Shown: positions 1-27,300 of the stretch, piece by piece
How positions within the stretch are numbered: position 1 is the stretch's first letter
Layout of the letters: every line of letters starts with the position of its first letter
Assembly: GCF_901709675.1 (NCBI RefSeq)
Contig: NC_051102.1
Location: forward strand, 10,239,412 to 10,303,411
Source: Syngnathus acus
Taxonomy: Eukaryota; Chordata; Actinopteri; Syngnathiformes; Syngnathidae
Direction of reading: 5' to 3'
DNA: 64,000 bases
Notes under the pieces: model-generated
The model's input: only the letters and a program-made list of their open reading frames with translations
The model's database searches: none
Told to the model about the DNA's origin: nothing
Position numbers and translations under genes: made by a program

Positions 1-149
1 GGTCAAAACTGGCAGAGTGTGAAACTGCCTTTGGCAACAACAAAAACTATGAATGATGATACCGTCGGGTCGCCTCGTAACCACGCAACGTGAAGACACT
101 GGCACGTGTGTAACTGTGTGTTTGTAACTGTGTGTGCGTGTGACTCCCT
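1..149 (-). other. prkci: prkci 3' untranslated region (continues past left edge)
   Basis: This stretch lies directly downstream of the prkci stop codon on the minus strand, so it is the start of the 3' UTR. No minus-strand AATAAA is visible before the window edge, so the transcript end is outside the window. It contains a short TG-rich stretch (about 111-141). Confidence 0.6.
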
Positions 150-13532
<13,383 letters not shown>

Positions 13533-13760
13533 CATAAGCTCAGCCGCGGTCAGCCAGAATTTACTGAAGCTCTCCTTCCGTCTCCGGCTCTTTTTTTCTT
13601 TCTTTTTTTCGTGTTGTGTACCACGCCCCGAAGGCCGTATCTTTACAGCCGAGTGGGGTTTCACAAGTGAAAAGCGAGGCGAAATGGATTGTAAAAATGA
13701 AAAAACAAACGCGTATGTAGAAAATTATTAAACGACATGTAAAGTAAAGAAAAACTTACG
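13533..13760 (-). promoter_or_regulatory. prkci: prkci 5' UTR and probable core promoter
   Basis: Sequence immediately upstream of the prkci start codon on the minus strand. It is locally richer in CpG than the flanking introns and holds a long pyrimidine tract on plus (about 13589-13610). No clear TATA box is visible. The exact start site cannot be placed from sequence alone. Confidence 0.4.
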
Positions 13761-15770
13761 GGGTCCTCCAAACAACTCCCTACTGCATAGGCCTAGTCAC
13801 GGATGACACCACAGTTGGAATGTTCGCAGGGGTGGCGCATAACTTAAAACCGAAAAACGAAACATTCACTTTACATTATACAAATATTTACTCACGTATA
13901 ATATCAATACCGTCATAATCAACACAAACCAATGCGATACCTGCTTCAAAACTATATCAGATCGCTATAAAATATCGTTCATATGTACGCTGTGTACCGG
14001 TATTTGGAGCGGACCAACTTGGAAGTTTCATGTGGATGGAGTGATTCAGGCACAGGTCTCTAAGATCGGACATTACGTATACCCCGAGGACGTGGCTGCA
14101 TTCAAGAGCTCTGGCTCGGAAGTAATGGCGACATTAAGCTGAAAACAGCGAGGGTGCTACTTTAAAAGAAAAAAAAAAAAGTACACAACATCAACACACG
14201 CGGGTTGTGAAATGGATTTCAAACCTTCCCGATAGCACTGAACGTCCCAAGCTCAGTGGAGTTCGGGGTTATCGAGCATCCTCTTGATTACATTCTTGTA
14301 TCATGTTATTTATTTTGTGAAGCTTTTTTTTTTTTAATATAATTTGGGGCCAGATAAGTCGGGAAAAAGGTGCACAATCAAGTTTGCTTGCGGATAGTGA
14401 AACCTCTAAATGTTTTCTCTTGGATAAGGCAAGACCAAGTAATAGACAAGGTCAAGTTAATAAGGCAAAACCAAGCCTCCAGCAGCCAGCATATCCCAAC
14501 AATGCTCCTGGGAACATTCGCAAATGTTATACTGGTTTTTTTTTTCTCCCAGGCCATATTTTACACCTCATTAATCATTTTTTTGCTGGTGATGTCCAGA
14601 AGCAGCTTGCCTCCATTTGCTGCTGTCAGCACTCAGCAGTCTATTTTTATAACGCCTGCAGCTACCAACAGCAGTCACCTTCCCGTCACCTACATACTCC
14701 CAGGTGCCATTGTGATCAATAATATTAATCGTAAAAATGAATGAAATAAAGTAAAGATGGCATATTTTGTTATACTGCTGGTCTTTGCCATTATACCGAA
14801 GTCAAGTAATAATAATAATGATGCTTTGAAATCAATCCTGGTATAGGCTATCTCCTGGGACCTCCGTTGCTTTATGACAGCACCAAGTAGTGTGTGGTTG
14901 ACCCCGATGATGAATGAATGAATGTGTGTAGTTCCATGGAAGGTATTCTACGTAGTAGACTGTAACCAAGAACCAGACCACTGGGTGACTTGCAGTCACC
15001 GAGTGGGATCTAATCCAGGTATGAAGACATCTCTGTAGATGACAGATGAATCCAGGACATGAGATGTTTGGCTGAACAGAAAGTTATGTAAATGTTAGTC
15101 CAGGTGTTAAGACTGTACAAAAACAATTTACAGGGAAAACGTTTTATTGGAAAAAAGCTGTCAAATGTTTCCAGCTTGTTTACACATATACAATAAAAAA
15201 TATATTTTCAAACACTGCTCTAATCATAAGTGCCAATGGGGTAAAAAATATGTTTGTTCTTTCTATACAAAATATGGAATGTGTAAAAAAAAAAAAAAGA
15301 ATGAAAAAAGAATGGAATGTTGGTTAACTATTCAAACTGCCATCACTCCTGCCTGTTTGTCTACTTAGACACACACGTGCCTGCCACCTGTTCTTGCTCT
15401 GTTCCCGTTTGCCTGATTGACTTTGTAGCAAAACGCCCGCTTGCGTCCCGCTTGCTTCCCGCCTGTTTCGCTTTTTGTTAGCTTTGACCTTCGACCTCTC
15501 ACCGACTACAAACTTGCCTTGCCCTTGTCTGCACGCTCATCACCCTGCTCCGTGCACCTTCCCTGCTGGAGTTCCAGTTTCCCCTTTACCCTAATTAAAA
15601 AGTTTATGTTGCACATGGTTGCCCTGCCTCATTTGTGACAAGCTGACGTTAATAAAAACAAAATAATAAACAATTTAATGAGCGAGTAAGAATGACAGCC
15701 CGTTAAAAAAAAAGAAAAAAAAAAGTGTAAAATAATAAATTAAAGGTGAGGAGCGTGTTGAAGCGCAGCC
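13761..15770. other. intergenic region between prkci 5' end and dapk3 3' end
   Basis: No coding gene is supported here. It contains an A run at about 14165-14178, a T run near 14325-14335, and a C/T-rich block (about 15360-15640) that may be a retroelement 3' end. The dapk3 3' UTR occupies the right part: a variant poly(A) signal ATTAAA on minus is at 15674-15679, about 95 bp past the stop codon, and a canonical AATAAA on minus is at 15143-15148. Confidence 0.6.
15360..15640 (+). mobile_element. possible non-LTR retroelement 3' end fragment
   Basis: A pyrimidine-rich block with repeated CCTGCC/CCGCTTG-like words ends in TAATTAAAAAGTTTATGTTGC and CCTGCCTCATTTGTGACA. It resembles the 3' untranslated ends of fish non-LTR retroelements as I remember them. 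No reverse transcriptase is present. The assignment rests on general resemblance only. Confidence 0.25.
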
Positions 15771-17918
<2,148 letters not shown>

Positions 17919-18592
17919 GACGTGTCGGCTGCGCCAAAGCTGCTGGCTCGGCAGCCTTCCTTTTGCGTGTCAGTGTGCGTTACACTGCAAAGGCATGATT
18001 ACGCACATACAAGAAAAGAGTTGGCTCGAGGCAACTACATTCAAATTGACATCACATGCTCTTTCGTTTCTTTCCTCCTTATTTGGACAAGTGTTGAAGA
18101 TGATGTCAGAGAGCCCCCTGCATTCCAGTCCTACTTACATCATCTCCTTGCCAATGACTCAGTTAAAGGGACTACTGTACTAACAGTCTTTTCTACTTAG
18201 TGATAAGAAACACTAAGATGGAAAACACAGGAAAACAGCTTTGATTATCACAAGAACGACAGTCGGTCACTCGCAACTTTGTATTGAACATATTGTGGTG
18301 ACATTAGAATAGGAACGGAAAAACAAAACAAAAAACAGCGCGCACGCGTGAAGCAAAGATATGATGACAAAATTCGGAAAGAAACAAGTGATATTTGGAT
18401 TACAATCGTCTTTGGGGGGGGAGCATAGGAAAAAAGAATCAGTCGGCACTCGGGACGGTAGTTAGCTTAGCTGACCAGCTAGCTCAACAAGCCGTTGTTG
18501 AAACACAGCTTGACGATTGTTGAAAAACGCCTAATAAAGACCGGTTTGCAGTGGGAAAAAAACAAGTCACGTATTTTAGAGGGAGTACTTAC
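17919..18592 (-). other. dapk3: dapk3 5' UTR intron and leader
   Basis: Sequence between the dapk3 start-codon exon and a good minus-strand donor (GTAAGTAC, at 18592 downward). It probably holds the 5' UTR intron, with an acceptor shortly upstream of the ATG. No other coding signal was seen. Confidence 0.4.
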
Positions 18593-19330
18593 GTTTCTGT
18601 TGGTTTACTAATGCCGCATTCCGGTCCAAGTAACTGTCCGTTTGAGTAGAAATGTAACGCCAGTGAACGACACCCTCACAGAACTTCCGTTTTGATTTGT
18701 CAGAATAAAGCTTTTAGTTAAGGCAGTCGAATGCCTTCGATAATACAAATACAAAGAGCAAATTAATACTCCCCAGTCAAATAAAAAGGATTGTAATATT
18801 CGCGCATGCAAATTTGTGGATGTTCTCTTTTTTATTGTATTTTCCAGAAAAACAAAATATGCCAAGTTCCGGTGCAGAAGGGAAAACATATGGAATGACG
18901 TCATATCGAGGTTTAACTTGCCGCAGTGAGTCAAGAGGAGCACGCGACGCTAAGCTTCAAAAGCACAATACACCGATAATAACACTTTACTGTAACATAA
19001 CGAATAGAAAGACATATCAAACCATTGGGTTGGCCCAGTGACTTATAATGACAAATATGACATTTGGATAATATACACGCATGCACATTGGACGTGCTCT
19101 ATAAACATTAAGTGGTTATTAGTGCAGCATATTGTAATTTATTTTTTAAAAAAAAAACTACAGTCTTCCAGTAGGAATAGTTTATTCTTTTTTAAAGTTC
19201 TTTATGTACGTACCATGGAACATTTCCGGGTGTGGCGTCATTGAATGGGCGCGTCTTCAAGCCAGTTAGCGGTGGGCTGCATTTCTGTTGGATGGGGCTC
19301 AGAGCAGCAACATACGAGCCCGGACTCACA
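18593..19330. promoter_or_regulatory. bidirectional dapk3 / sppl2b promoter region
   Basis: The two genes are head to head. The probable dapk3 leader exon starts at 18593 on minus, and the sppl2b start codon is at 19331 on plus. Between them, a perfect palindromic CRE, TGACGTCA, lies at 18896-18903, and ETS-like CTTCCG motifs occur near 18684. No TATA box is evident. Shared regulation of the pair is inference from spacing and orientation. Confidence 0.5.
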
Positions 19331-22300
19331 ATGACGGTCCCCGGCCTCGGAGCGCTAACCTGGGCCGCTATTTTTGTCATCCACCAGGTGGGTGGGCGAC
19401 ATTTAAATCAACATTTTTCTACCTAAAATCCCCTTCCCCGCGGTGGGCTTTTCCTGTTGAGCCCAGCGACGAACATCGTGCTAGCCACAACGTCACCTCG
19501 TTGATCAAAACAAAACAGAACACTCACTTTTCCCTCTTACTAGCTTGGTCAAATATGTCACTAAATGGCAACTTAGTAGCATCATGTAGCTCAACTGTAA
19601 CGGTGTTAAACGGTGTTTTAAATGCTTGCACGTCCGCACTGGAGTCATTTTGGATGAGAGTGGGTAGAGCTAACTGCTAGCATTCGAGCTAAAACTCGTC
19701 ACCGCGGTGGAAGCGTGACGTTTTACCCCATTACATTCATACGTGGATTAGATGAATCATACCACAAGACCTTTTGGTTTTGAATCTTACTCAAATGTTT
19801 CACGTCAACCACGCGTGGGGTGTCTCGGTGTGCCATCACTACCTTTTGTTACCTAGCACTAATGCTAGTAAGATCCAGTCATGCTCGGAACATCAACCTG
19901 CTATTGTCAAAGATGATATGTCTTTAATTGGTCTTGTTTTGACTGTTCCGGTGTATTAGTGTACCTAATGATGTGGCCCTTGAGTGTACAAGGTTATTTT
20001 CCATGAGTCATTTCCACGTCAACGGCCATTTTAGGTGAATAACGCCAAAAGTGGTTTTAAAACAGGACCTTGAGATACTAGTCGAATTAGTTCCTTGAAA
20101 ACTCTCGCATCTATTTGTATCTCAAAGCACCACTGTTTTGATCCCCGTCCATGGATACAGGTGGCAGCAGAGCACGGCATGGCTCATTTCAGCGATGAAA
20201 GCAAAGGGAAGGACTACTGCATCTTCTTTAACTCACAGTGGGCACGTCTGCCTCAGGATCTCAACAAGGCGGTGAGTCCTCAACTAGTACCCAGCTTCCA
20301 TATAGATCCAGGGAGACCTCCATTTGGTCCCTCCCTTGTATTTGCAGTCGCGTCTCCAGATCTACGACCTCACCTCGTCGGTCCTGTGCTCACCCACCGA
20401 CGTCCCTGAGGGGGGCTTCCCCAACCGCATCGCCATGGTGATGAGGGGTAACTGCACTTTCTACGAGAAGGTCCGCCTGGCACAGATGAGCGGGGCCAAG
20501 GGTCTGCTCATCGTCAGCAAGGACAGACTGGTAACTTGTAACATTCGGATGGAACGGTTCCCATTGAATGTGGTGGCGCCTGGCAATTTGCTTTGGTTTG
20601 AATTCAGACGCCGCCAGCGGGAAACAAGACTCAGTACGAGGAAATTGACATCCCCGTCGCGTTGCTCAGCTACTCTGACATGCTGGAGATAAGCAAGGTT
20701 CTTCCTTTTTAAAATGTATTTTCCCTTTGCTAATGATGCCTGAATGTCACACTTGAGTTGACTGATGGTTTCCGCGGTAGATGTTTGCCAAGGGCAGACA
20801 GGTGGCCATGTATGCCCCCAAAGAGCCGGTGCTGGACTACAACATGGTTATCATCTTCCTCATGGCTGTGGGAACTGTCGCAGTCGGTGGCCATTGGGCT
20901 GGTAGCAAGGACCGCAAGAAGTAAGCCGGAGGAGGCGGGGGGCTTCCACATGAATAAAAAACACAGCACTCCCTGATGGTATCTACCTTGTATTCCTTCT
21001 TCCGCACCCAGGCGCTACATGAAGCACAAGCGTGACGATGGGGCGGACAAGCAGGACGAGGAGACTCTGGATGTGACGCCCATCATGATCTGCGTGTTTG
21101 TGGTCATGTGCTGCAGCATGCTGGTGTTGCTCTACTTCTTCTACGACAGCCTGGGTAACACACACGTGGAACAAGTCAAGAAGTACATGTGAATCGTTGT
21201 TCTGACACAATTTTCTCCTCGGTTGCAGCAATTTGGGTGATAGGCATCTTCTGCCTGGCATCATCCGTGGGCCTCTACAGCTGCTTGTGGCCTTTTGTGC
21301 GCCGCATTCCTTTCTGCAAGTGCAGGTGAGACAGTTGACGCCTTACTCCAAATGCAGTGAGCCGTCAATCTTTGTGGGGCTTTGGAACAGAGGCCCAGCA
21401 CAAATAAGAACCCGAGCGAGATACTCCATTCCCTCTGCCCGACACAGAGTTCCAGAGAACAACCTTCCCTACTTGCACAAGCGTCCTCAAGTACGCGCCC
21501 TGCTGCTGTCAACACTGTGCGTGGGCATCAGCATCACCTGGATGGTGTTTCGCAACGAGGACCAGTGAGTGGAAAGACGCTGTTATTTGTTGAACAAAAA
21601 GTCACCAAGGTTTTTTTTGGGATGTGTGGTCCAAGGTGGGCGTGGGTGCTGCAGGACACCCTGGGCATCGCCTTCTGTCTCTACATGCTCAAAACTGTCA
21701 GACTGCCCACATTTAAGGTACGAGAACACACAAACATATCTTTAAAGCTCTGAACTGAAGTGGCGATATTTCTTCATTTCCTCTGCGGCAGGCTTGCACT
21801 TTACTACTGACAGTGCTCTTCGTCTACGACGTCTTTTTTGTATTCATCACGCCCTTCTTCACCAAGGTAGCGTCACAGATGCCTCTTCATTCCAAGTTGT
21901 GACTTCTCGGTCATTTCATGCGGTGCATTCTCTCTGCGCAGAGCGGTGAGAGTATCATGGTGGAGGTGGCGGCAGGCCCCTCTGACTCAGCCACGCACGA
22001 AAAGGTGAGTGGTGTAATGTTACCTAAAAAGTTGGTTCCCAGCTTGATTTTGTCGGGGTGGTCGGCCGCAGCTTCCGATGGTGCTCAAGGTGCCGCGCTT
22101 GAACTCCTCACCCCTCGCCCTGTGCGATCGGCCCTTCTCCCTGCTGGGCTTTGGCGACATCCTGGTGCCAGGTGATTAAATGACAACTACTAAACCTAAG
22201 TTTAGACATACGGCAAGGCGCAACTCTTTACAAAAGTGACCCCCCCAAATTTAAATCATAAATAAATAAACTGACATCATTCCACCCCGCTCCCCCCTCA

Positions 22301-23066
22301 GGACTGCTGGTGGTGTACTGTCACCGCTTCGACATTTTGATGCAGTCTTCCAGGATCTACTTTGTGGCCTGTACAATCGGTACGTAACGATGAATCGATG
22401 GGCCGTGTTTTGGGTTTACGACGGAGCCGTCCGTCTCTCCTACATTTAGCGTACGGCGTGGGGCTGCTGATCACCTTCGTGGCGCTGGCCATGATGCAGA
22501 TGGGCCAGCCAGCCTTGCTCTACTTGGTGCCTTGCACTCTGCTCACCAGCCTGGCGGTGGCGCTATGGCGCAGAGAGCTGCCTCAGTTCTGGACCGGCAG
22601 CGGATTTGTGGTGAATACCAGTTTGATATGAGTGTGCACCTACGCAATATGCTTTTGGCTCCAGGAAACAAAAATATACTTTAAATAGAATAAAGATAAC
22701 CTTTTTTTATTTGATACATTCCAACTGGTTGTTTATTATTCTATCTCGGGTTCTATCTAGTCTGCTGCTGAGGAACTATTGGATCCATTTCCTAAAACTG
22801 GAGGCACATGCTTTTTGTGGGACAGCAATAATATACTGTCAATCAATACATGAATTGGAAATCAGAGTCTTGACGCTTCCTTAAAGTCACCCTCATTTCA
22901 TTTTTATCCCTCACAGCCTGCCATAGTTCTCGCGCCCATCAAGTGTACACAAACAGCGGGGACGCAACCCAAAGTGCCGCCAGGCGCTGACTCAGCCAAT
23001 CAGAGCCAAGACCCCGGTCCGCCTCAGGACGTGCCCCTCGCCGAAAACGAGGAAAAGCTCAACTAA
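19331..23066 (+). CDS. sppl2b: signal peptide peptidase-like 2B (15 coding exons)
   Basis: GxGD-type intramembrane aspartyl protease that cleaves type II membrane protein stubs such as TNF-alpha in late compartments. Exons: 19331-19387, 20161-20271, 20348-20530, 20608-20697, 20781-20920, 21012-21154, 21229-21325, 21448-21564, 21636-21717, 21792-21866, 21942-22004, 22072-22171, 22302-22379, 22450-22610, 22917-23066. They sum to 1647 nt, giving 548 residues. A signal peptide and lumenal PA-like domain come first (NCTFYEKVRLAQ, NKTQYEE), then about nine membrane segments. Active-site motifs are YD (352-353), GFGD (412-415) and PAL (466-468). The start at 19331 was chosen for its strong Kozak context (ACAATGA) and clean signal peptide; an in-frame ATG at 19292 has a weak context. 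The match is closest to human SPPL2B, for example in VLDYNMVIIF and YMKHKRDDG. The exon 4 donor (GTTCTT) is weak. The C-tail is shorter than in human. Confidence 0.95.
19950..19992 (+). repeat. short fragment of a dispersed fish repeat terminus
   Basis: The block GTGTACCTAATGATGTGGCC followed by CTTGAGTGTAC resembles the terminus GTACCTAATAAAGTGGCC...GTGAGTGTA of a widespread fish interspersed repeat, recalled from memory. It lies in sppl2b intron 1. Only about 40 bp are recognisable. Confidence 0.35.
22689..22694 (+). terminator. sppl2b: intronic AATAAA (candidate alternative sppl2b poly(A) signal)
   Basis: AATAAA lies 79 bp after the penultimate sppl2b coding exon. Read-through of that exon's donor adds VNTSLI and a stop at 22629-22631. 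Together these could give a truncated isoform with a composite terminal exon. Use of this signal is not shown by sequence. Confidence 0.3.
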
Positions 23067-23826
23067 AAGTTTATTTTCCACAGCGTGTTGCACGACATGG
23101 ACATTAAAAGAGGCGCCGCAAGTGGTTTATACCTCACTTTGAAAGGGAATGATGGATAGAACGAGGGAATATGTTCCTATCCAGGCCCAAATGTTTGCTC
23201 ACGACAGCATTAGTTCACATGCATCGTTGCTGTCCAACAAAAAGCATGGATCTCCAAAATTGAAACACGAAGAAAACCAAACTGGATGTTTTAACATCAA
23301 ATCAAATGAGGAAACGTGCAGATGCATGCTTTTGGTTGATCAGCTGTGATGACAGTCATGCGTCTCGTGACACAAGCACGAGTTGGTGCGATCGCTGAAC
23401 CTTTTTTTTTTTAAATTACCTTTTCTTTATGCTATATCTATTTTGGGTTTTGTTTTGCATGCTATAATGTGGATTTCCTACCTAGTATTACAACTAAAAG
23501 CTGTAGTGAAGACTGTATATTAGTGGAGCAAACCTTTGAATAAAAGAATACTTTGGATGCCCACAGGAGCCAAAATTCAAGTTAGGAGAGTCAAGTTAGT
23601 TGCTATGAAACATTTGCACATCTCATATGTAATTTTTTTCCCCTGTGTTTTTAATGTACATAATCTGTCTTGTATATATGATGTGCTCTCCTATGCTGTA
23701 TAGGTTTTAAGACCAATGTACTCCTTTTAGTTGTGTTCAGTGTCTCGATTGAAGACAACAGAATGAAATATTGACTTTTGCCGTTGAGTAAATAAACACT
23801 GAACACCTTTTGCGGAAATATCGGAG
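23067..23826 (+). other. sppl2b: sppl2b 3' UTR
   Basis: Downstream of the sppl2b stop there is no other coding signal. Candidate poly(A) signals are AATAAA at 23539-23544 and 23791-23796. The second would end the transcript at about 23806-23826. Confidence 0.55.
23791..23796 (+). terminator. sppl2b: sppl2b poly(A) signal AATAAA
   Basis: Canonical hexamer 725 bp after the sppl2b stop codon. It is the last plus-strand hexamer before the convergent arhgef18 signal. Confidence 0.5.
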
Positions 23827-23834
23827 TTGTGGTT

Positions 23835-23840
23835 TTTATT
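23835..23840 (-). terminator. arhgef18: arhgef18 poly(A) signal AATAAA (reads TTTATT on plus)
   Basis: Canonical hexamer on minus, 485 bp past the arhgef18 stop codon and 38 bp from the sppl2b signal on the other strand. Cleavage would fall at about 23805-23825. Confidence 0.5.
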
Positions 23841-24324
23841 CTTATTCTCCTAACATACATTTAGTTAAGTAAATTGTTTTTGTAAAACTGAAAAAGAAAC
23901 ATCTACAATTATCGAGTTAGTTTTGCACTCTATATATATCCATCCTAAGACAATAAATAGTAATAAAACAGTAAAGTCTTAATTATTCCATAGACTATTA
24001 GCTAGGGAAAAATATTTCAATATTGCAGCATTTTTTTTTTAATCAAAAGCTGCGCTTGTTCTGAACTCTGTTTTGCAGTAGCTTCCACACACCATTAAAT
24101 TAGAAAGGTCATAAAACAGCATTCATTTGGAATAAAAAAATACACTTGTCAAAAAAAGTGTTTGGCAATCTAAGAACATGAGTACATTACATATTTTTCC
24201 ACTGTGCAAAATGGCTTCTGCCCCCCCCCCAGCTCACGCAAAAATGTTTTGAGAAAAACATATTTGAGTCCAATACCTTGAAGTAGACATAGTCCTTCCA
24301 CTCCTTAGTCCATAACAGCATGAA

Positions 24325-27300
24325 TTAAATGAATATCACCTTCTCCTTTGGCTTCTCCAGCACTTCCTTGGGGAATGGGGGTGGGACTGGGGCCTGGGCC
24401 TCCACATGACTTCGTAAATGCATGAAGGACTGCGACGTTTTCACGCTGCTGCCTTGACCAGACGTGTCATCTAAGTAAAATGCAACATTGAAGGAAATGA
24501 GGTAAGTCACTTCTGATCGATCGATCGATAGATAGGTGGCATCTTGGGCTCACAATGTCAAAAGGTAAACAGGACGGAATCCTAAAAACATCTTGTATTA
24601 TTTTACCCGAGCGGGAGACGGCTCTCATACTGCCTCCTTCCTTCCCCGTCACTCTGATGGGCACAAGCTGGCTCACGTCGATGGAGGCTGCGAGCACAGA
24701 GACGTCAAACATGCAGATAGGAAGACAGATGATACGATAGATAACAGTAAATATGAATAGATGATGGTTGGTAGTGGTCCACCATGAATGCAAAGCAGAC
24801 GTGTCACGGAGGACGTCGGATGATGATGAATACCTGCGCTGTGGGCCCTCTGGTGCGCCGCCTTCATACGGAAGCCCTTGTCCTTGGCTTTGGTGGCTAG
24901 CTTGGTGGGGATTTGCTGCACCACGCCGGCCGCCTTGTGCACCTGGTTGGTGGTGCTGACCAGGTGCACGGGTAGCTCGGGCTTGGCCGCCGGAGGGACG
25001 CTCATGCTCTCCTTGCGCGGCGGGACTTTAGGCGGCGTCTCCTTCTTATTGTCGCGGGAGCTGGCCAGTAGGACATGGGGACGTGGGGCGCCTCCGTTCG
25101 GGCTGGTGGCAAGGCTGCCCCTGAATGACTGGTAGCTGGACAGACTGACGTACTGGGGAGGAAACATGTCACACATATTTGAACTTAGAGTAGCATTACT
25201 GTTCAAACGTTTGAAGCCACTTTGAAATGTTACTTTTGGAAGAGACAGATGCCACAATTACCTTACTATGTGGTTCAAACTCACCGCATCATCATAGTTG
25301 ACGTTCCCCGCGTTCAGAGCCTCCGTGTACTTCTTGAACTTGTCTTCCAGACGTTCTTTCTCCTGATTCAGGCTTTCTTTTTCCCTCTCCACGGCTTTGG
25401 TGGTCTCCCTGAGGCGCTCCAGACCCTGCTGGTAGTTCTCCCACTGCCTGTCGTACTCCGCCTTCTCCTGGCGGAGCCTCTCCTCACGCCGGACGCACTC
25501 GTCCTCCCGCAGCTTCAGCTGGGTCTCCAGCGCCTCCGTGTAGACACTCTGGCGCTCTCGGTCCTTCTCCCAGCGTTGCTGCGCCTCGCGGTGTTGCGCC
25601 TGCATCTTGTGCAGGTTGGCCAGGTCCTCCTTGTGCTTCTCCAGATTGCGCTGCTTTTCCTGCTCCAGCAAGGTGCTGCTAGAGGGCCGCGAGGCTCTGC
25701 CGCCGTCTGACCGCAGGATGTGCTGGAGCTCGATCTGACTGTCCTGCTGGGCCACGATGGCCTGGGTGGGCGAAGGTTGAAAAATAATCATGTTCACAAT
25801 CCACTTGTTTCATGGTGGTGGCAAAGCAGTTCACAACTTACTTGTAATGTATACAGCCTCTGGGCTAGCAGTATGACACGGTCATGCACCTGCAAACCAA
25901 ATGATAGTCATGGGAAATGAGACCTCGAATTAAGAGTCATAAGTGACCTTTGGCTATTGTACGATTTTTCCGGGATTTCTTTCCCACATTTCCACCCATC
26001 CTTCATAGGGAACATACAGTCCGTATACTGAATTTAATAAAAATTAAAAAAAATCCCAGAGGAAAAAAATTCCAAGCTCCACCAGCGATTGTATGACTCC
26101 GAGGATAAAGTGTCACCTCAGCTTGGAAGTCGCTGGCGGCTGAAGCCCAACTAGGCCCCCACGTGTAGCTGTTGGCCTTCAGGAGACAGCAAAAAGAAGG
26201 TTTCAGATAATGTGCCAGACGGCGGGCCTAAGCTTTACGTTGACGTCACTCACAGGCTGCTCCCGGCTCTGAGCGTCGTCGGTTTCAAAGCTGCCGCCGC
26301 TGAGCCTGTCGACCGCATCCCCATCGGAAGACGTGTGATCTGATCAACACAACAAGGGGGACATCTTATCGTGAGGGACCATGCCTGAATTTAATGCAGT
26401 GGTTACAGTTTGACCGTTTTTTTTCCCCCCCGATTACATAAAAATTGTGACTTGCCAAATGCGGAATAAGCTACAACAATTAGGCTTATCTAAGAAACTA
26501 TGATAATTAGACATATACGTGGTGGATTCATCATTCCAGTGTGTCCAACGGATCTTACTTGCAGATGGGTTCATGTCGGCCGGCCCCGAGGCCTCGGCCC
26601 TCCCGTGTGACCTCCACGGTATTACGTGATCGCCCACCTGGATGTTAGTGGGGTATTTTCTTGTGCTAAAGAGCAGGTTTTGAAGACTTTCCACTGTGGA
26701 AAGGCGTCCAATAAAGAACATAGAAAAAAGAGGAACCCCGTCAGCATCAGCACAAGTCAAAAGACATAGAAATGTGATTTTTTTTCCCTACCTTCATCGA
26801 GGGCTCCTTTGAGCAATGTTTCGCCCTGCTGGAGATCAGTGGGGTCTCCTCGCAGCAATAGCCTTCTTGCGGGGCTCTCTTGGCCGGTCATGTCTTGATA
26901 CATGACGCTGAAAATGTGCAACTTCTCGGACAGGCACAGCTCGATGTGCTCATCTCTGGCTTTTAAACGCTCTGCCCATTAAAAAAAAAAAAAAGAAACC
27001 AGCATTATTAATATGAATAAGTACGGAAACACACAGAACGTCTCGACTCTTACCTCGATATTCTTGCAGTCTACTCTTCAGTTCCTGGAAGTCTTTGTCC
27101 TCCTCCGCGTAACTGGACCGCAATAACAGTCGTCATTTTGAAATCGACAAAGCCATTTCAAGAGCAAAGCAGCACGTAGACCCAGGAAGCTTTCTCACCG
27201 ATTTATGGCGTCTCGTATGCGGCCCATCCAGGCAAGGCGCTCCTCCTTGGAGCCGGTGTGCAGCTCGTACATCTCGTACACCTCCTGCGGCATGGAGATG

